From: Opitutaceae bacterium
GTDB taxonomy: Bacteria > Verrucomicrobiota > Verrucomicrobiia > Opitutales > Opitutaceae
Length of the DNA: 32,706 bases
Direction of reading: 5' to 3'
NCBI GenBank assembly: GCA_005792355.1
Contig: SXSC01000020.1
Span: 1 to 32,706, forward strand
The translations under genes were made by a program, and so were the position numbers. This document shows positions 29,831 through 32,706 of the stretch, one piece after another; position 1 is the first letter of the stretch, and the number at the start of each line of letters is the position of its first letter. A model generated the notes under the pieces. It had not been told where the DNA came from. It did not search any database and saw only the letters and a program-made list of their open reading frames with translations.

Positions 29831-31143
29831 AGTCCGAGACTGAACAGCACGATGGCCAGCGCGGTGCCGAACAGCGGGACGAGCACCGTTGTGACACCCA
29901 CGGCGCCGTAGGCGTCGCGATGGGTTTCGCCGCAGATCGCACGGATGGTGGTGACGACGTAGCCGTTGTGCGGGAGCGAATCGAGCGAGCCGGAGGAAAT
30001 CGCCACCACGCGGTGCAGCGCCTCGGGATCAACGCCCTGCGCGAGGTAGAGTGGCGCCAGGAGCGGCAACGCGATCCCCTGCCCGCCCGAAGCGGAGCCG
30101 GTGATGCCAGCGATGACGCCGACCGCCACGGCGGCACCGAGCAGCGGGCTGCCCGGCAGGCTGGTCATGAAACTCACGGCGGACTGAAACGCCGGAGTCA
30201 TCCTGGCCACTCCGCCAAATCCCACGACGGCGCAGGTGTTACCGATGGCGATCAACGCACCGATGGCGCCGCCAGCCACCGCACCGGAAAAATCGGCGAA
30301 GTGCGCGCGATTGAGCACGGCGCACACCAGCACGCCGGCCGTGAGCGCGAAGAGCAACGCGGATTGTTGCAGCGTGTCGTGCAGGAGGAACGAAACCACG
30401 AGCACGGTGGCGAGCGGCAGCAGCGCCGCCGCCGCGCCAGGCAGGGTGCGCGCCGCAGCCAAGGGATCACCCGCGCGCGGCGTGAATTTTTCGCCCGTCG
30501 CCACGGCGGAGCGGACCATCCGGCGCAGCAGCCAGAATCCGAGCGCCGCCATCACCACGGCCACCACCGCGCTGACCCGCCAGCCGGCGTACGCCGTGGT
30601 TTTGAGAAATTCGATCGGGATCCAGTTCTGGATCTCCGGGGAGCCGGCCGAGGTCATGGTGAACGTCACCGAGCCGAACGCCAGCGCGCCCGGGATGAAG
30701 CGGCGCGGCAGGTTGGCCTCGCGAAACAAGTTCACCGCGAGCGGCTGCACCGAGAAGGCCACGACGAACAGGTTCACGCCGCCATAGGTCAGCACGGCGC
30801 ACGCGCACACCACGGCGCCCACCGCCGCCCCGGGACCAAACCGGTTGACCGCCCACCGCGCGACACTCGCGGCCGCCCCGCTGTCCTCCATCACCTTGCC
30901 AAAAATCGCGCCCATCAGAAACACGAGGTAGTAGGATTTCAGGAAGCCCGCGAAGCCGCCCATGTAACTTGAGACAAAGTCCGCGCCTCCCGGTGTGGCG
31001 GCGAGCTGCGGCACGAGGGGAATTCCGCTGAGCGCCGCGATGACGAGCGCACACAGCGGCGCCGCCACCAGCAGGTTCATGCCGCGCATCGTGAGCGCGA
31101 TGAGCAGGCCCAGACCACCGAGCAATCCGATCGCGCTCAACAT
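29827..31143 (-). CDS. GntP-family permease, probable 3-hydroxybutyrate transporter
   Basis: This 438-residue integral membrane protein has 12 or more hydrophobic segments. GntP-type stretches include YLVFLMGAIFGKVMEDSGAA, LTYGGVNLFVVAFSVQPLAV, GIAGITGSASGGQGIALPLL-like (read as VIAGITGSASGGQG) and SSGSLDSLPHNGYVVTTI. The family carries gluconate and related acids by H+ symport; a subgroup next to bdhA is annotated as D-beta-hydroxybutyrate permease. The ATG at 31143 gives a start, MLSAIGLLGGLGLLIALTMRG, directly at the first helix. The longer frame to 31329 covers REP-like hairpins and was excluded. It is the first gene of a two-gene operon with bdhA. Confidence 0.82.
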   Translation of the reverse strand: MLSAIGLLGGLGLLIALTMRGMNLLVAAPLCALVIAALSGIPLVPQLAATPGGADFVSSYMGGFAGFLKSYYLVFLMGAIFGKVMEDSGAAASVARWAVNRFGPGAAVGAVVCACAVLTYGGVNLFVVAFSVQPLAVNLFREANLPRRFIPGALAFGSVTFTMTSAGSPEIQNWIPIEFLKTTAYAGWRVSAVVAVVMAALGFWLLRRMVRSAVATGEKFTPRAGDPLAAARTLPGAAAALLPLATVLVVSFLLHDTLQQSALLFALTAGVLVCAVLNRAHFADFSGAVAGGAIGALIAIGNTCAVVGFGGVARMTPAFQSAVSFMTSLPGSPLLGAAVAVGVIAGITGSASGGQGIALPLLAPLYLAQGVDPEALHRVVAISSGSLDSLPHNGYVVTTIRAICGETHRDAYGAVGVTTVLVPLFGTALAIVLFSLGL

Positions 31144-31173
31144 GGGGAAAGCCGGATTGAAACAACCATGGGT

Positions 31174-31226
31174 GGAGCCCGATGTCCCCATCGGGCTGGT
31201 CGTAGGGCGTCTTTCTTGCAGACGCC
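31174..31226. repeat. Two adjacent REP-like hairpins (GGAG and GTAG types)
   Basis: GGAG at 31174 leads into stem AGCCCGATG/CATCGGGCT (31176-31197). GTAG at 31202 leads into stem GGCGTC/GACGCC (31206-31226). Both follow the tetranucleotide-plus-hairpin pattern of REPs in tandem orientation, just upstream of the permease start. Confidence 0.55.
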
Positions 31227-31626
31227 GCAGCAACTGCCCGCCGACTGTCGCCACCTTCCGGTGCGCCCGATGCCCGGCGAATACCGCAGATCGTTCGAAC
31301 CGATACGCCCCGGTACGGGTGTCGCGCAATCGCGGCGGAGAACTCGGCTCGAAAAATCAGCCATGGGGTGCGCGGCCAGCGTGCGCAAGCCGGAGCCGAC
31401 GTCGATTCGTTTCGTCGCGCGGCGGCGGCAGGCCTGGTTCTCAACCTGCCTCGTGCTCGGTCGGGCCAAGCCGTGTCCATGCGTGGTTCCCGACTGAATT
31501 GATTTGGCTTGGAGGTGTGAAATCTTCGCCCCGCCGGGCCTCAGTGACCAGCGGTTCAATTCTTCCGTTGCGGTTGCCGCGGTGCGGAATTTTCGCGCTG
31601 GAACGCGCGCGGAACTCGACGCCCAA

Positions 31627-31659
31627 GGTTTGGCGGTTCCGCAGCGGAACCGCCAAACC
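31627..31659. terminator. Perfect 33-bp palindrome at a gene end
   Basis: Arms of 16 bases, GGTTTGGCGGTTCCGC and GCGGAACCGCCAAACC, flank one base. It touches the stop codon (31660-31662) of the DUF1552 gene. An RNA hairpin here would be very stable and may end transcription, although no T run follows; it may equally be a mobile repeat. Confidence 0.5.
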
Positions 31660-32544
31660 TCACCCCAGCACCAGCGGCCCGGCGCTGCAGAAGTCGGCTT
31701 TGCCAAAGGTCGCGATCCGATGACCCACCGCCTGCGCCAGCGCAAGGTGCAGGCGGTTGTGCGGCTCCCGGTCGAACTTCAGCGCCCGGCCCATCTCAAA
31801 GCCAAATCCGCCGCCGAGCAGCACGAACGGGATGTTGTCCAACGTGTGGCTGTTCCCCTTGCCCAGCTCGTTGGTCCACACGATCACGGTGTGATCGAGC
31901 ATCGACCCGTCGCCACCGGGCTCCGGCGTCGCCGCCAGCCGCTCCGCGAGATAACGGATTTCGCCCGCGAACCACGTGTTGATTTTGATCAATTTTTTCT
32001 GCGCCGCCTCGTCCGTGTCGGGCTCGTGCGACAACCCGTGGTGGCCGTCCGTGATGTCGAGCCAGTTCATCCGCGCCCCGCCGACCGACTTGGTGTACTG
32101 CAGCGTCGCCACGCGCGCCATGTCGTTGACGAAACAATTCACCATCAGGTCCACCTGCATGCGGCTCAGGCGCGGCACATTGTCATTCTGATCCGCGACC
32201 CCGACCGCCAGCGTCGGCGGGCTCACACGCAACGAATAACTCGCGGCCTCCCCAACCTCCCGCTCGAGCTGCCGCACCAGCGCTTCGTGCTCCTCCAGCA
32301 CGCGGCGGTCCTCGGCGCTGATCATCGTGCGCACCTTGGCCAGCTCGGCCTTCAACGGCTCGAGCACGCTGCGCAGGTTTTCGCGGTCCTTCATCTGCCC
32401 GTAGAGTTTCTCGTACATCTGGTACGGATCGGAGATCGGCGCAACCGGCCGGCCGGGACCCGCGTACGACATCCGCGTCCAGGGATCCGCCCGGTCTTGC
32501 ACCCCGACGCCGAACTCCAGCGAACCGAAGCGCGTGTGCGTCAA
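31660..32544 (-). pseudogene. 5'-truncated DUF1552 protein gene
   Basis: The readable part is 294 residues from a TTG at 32544 and matches the C-terminal two-thirds of DUF1552 proteins, which are usually about 430-460 residues, exported, and common in Planctomycetota and Verrucomicrobiota. Family stretches are HTRFGSLEFGV, DPYQMYEKLYG, RRVLEEHEALVRQLEREV, MQVDLMVNCFVNDMARVATL, DGHHGLSHEP and HTVIVWTNELGKGNSHT. An in-frame stop at 32575-32577 lies 11 codons upstream, and the beginning of the protein, including any signal, is missing. The upstream sequence turns AT-rich at this point, so the gene was probably cut by a rearrangement or insertion. The function of DUF1552 is unknown. Confidence 0.75.
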
Positions 32545-32706
32545 CGTCTGGCTTTGAAAGAAATTCTTGCTTGGTCAGCAGAATTCATGGGCGCATTCCG
32601 GTTCGGGCAAATGGCCAAGGTTATGATATAGGGCCACCTCCATTGCCCTATAGGTTCGGAAACCATATGAGCGTCTGGTCACCACTCGGACTTTATTGTT
32701 CAAGCC
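32545..32706. other. AT-richer junction segment at window end
   Basis: Base composition changes from the GC-rich background to a more balanced one. An inverted repeat TATAGGGC/GCCCTATA (32627-32634 and 32645-32652) is present. No gene is recognised; this may be the edge of a mobile element continuing outside the window. Confidence 0.45.

Larger units (their letters stand above)
31144..31659. other. 516-base intergenic region with REP-like hairpins, no gene
   Basis: No convincing gene lies here, although several frames stay open because of high GC. It holds the leader of the permease operon, the two REP-like hairpins at 31174-31226, and a perfect palindrome at the far end next to the DUF1552 gene stop. 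Confidence 0.55.

Noticed and set aside
2769..31226. A CRISPR array
   Set aside because: The repeats are dispersed, of varied sequence and not regularly spaced; no cas gene is present.
31137..31745. 202-residue minus-strand frame upstream of the permease
   Set aside because: Its translation is repeat- and hairpin-derived (FRCGTAKP-like) and overlaps the permease start; no protein features.
31504..32631. 375-residue frame on the plus strand over the DUF1552 gene
   Set aside because: His/Arg-rich antisense shadow of a recognisable family on the minus strand.

Overview
The window looks like chromosomal DNA of a GC-rich, polysaccharide-degrading Verrucomicrobiota bacterium, probably Opitutaceae-like. 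This is inferred from several secreted sulfatases and glycan-active proteins, a GH106 rhamnosidase, a DUF1552 protein of the kind common in Planctomycetota and Verrucomicrobiota, and abundant REP-like repeats. I see no rRNA, tRNA, CRISPR array or phage gene.

Left part (1-7009): a rhamnose module. An operon on the minus strand runs from an exported GH106 alpha-L-rhamnosidase (5973-2914), through an L-arabinose-isomerase-family sugar isomerase (2730-1297), to a RhaT-type sugar/H+ symporter (1274-195). A divergent AraC-type regulator (6107-7009) shares an AT-rich promoter region with it. Middle part (7010-17815): an aldo/keto reductase, an exported sulfatase, a soluble histidine kinase with a cyclic-nucleotide-binding domain, and a second exported sulfatase on the minus strand. 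Then come a secreted beta-helix protein, an apparently exported HpcH/HpaI-aldolase-fold protein and a sodium:solute symporter.

Right part (18044-28705): a tightly packed plus-strand operon. It encodes a sulfatase without a signal peptide, an iron-dependent alcohol dehydrogenase, a PdxA2-type dehydrogenase, a large secreted LamG plus beta-propeller-like protein, a VapBC toxin-antitoxin pair, a paralogue of the large protein, and a DUF1537 four-carbon acid-sugar kinase. Most junctions are ATGA overlaps. Kinase plus PdxA2 is the known core for D-threonate/D-erythronate-type acids (phosphorylation, then oxidative decarboxylation to dihydroxyacetone phosphate). The operon therefore looks like a way to release a sulfated or acid-sugar component from a glycan and feed it to glycolysis. 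A convergent GntP-permease/BdhA pair (31143-29042) looks like a separate 3-hydroxybutyrate uptake and oxidation unit. The window ends in a 5'-truncated DUF1552 gene.

The most unusual structural layer is non-coding. Many REP/REPIN-like elements (GGAG or GTAG next to a hairpin, often as inverted pairs) have stems that differ in sequence but stay self-complementary. Three exported-protein genes appear to have such elements, or a 151-bp inverted-repeat element, inserted in frame within or just before the signal peptide. A separate set of four near-perfect 19-23 bp dyads built on GTMACGTATTACGTKAC-like arms lies downstream of genes, three of them between convergent genes. All function calls are from reading the sequence; no database search was run.
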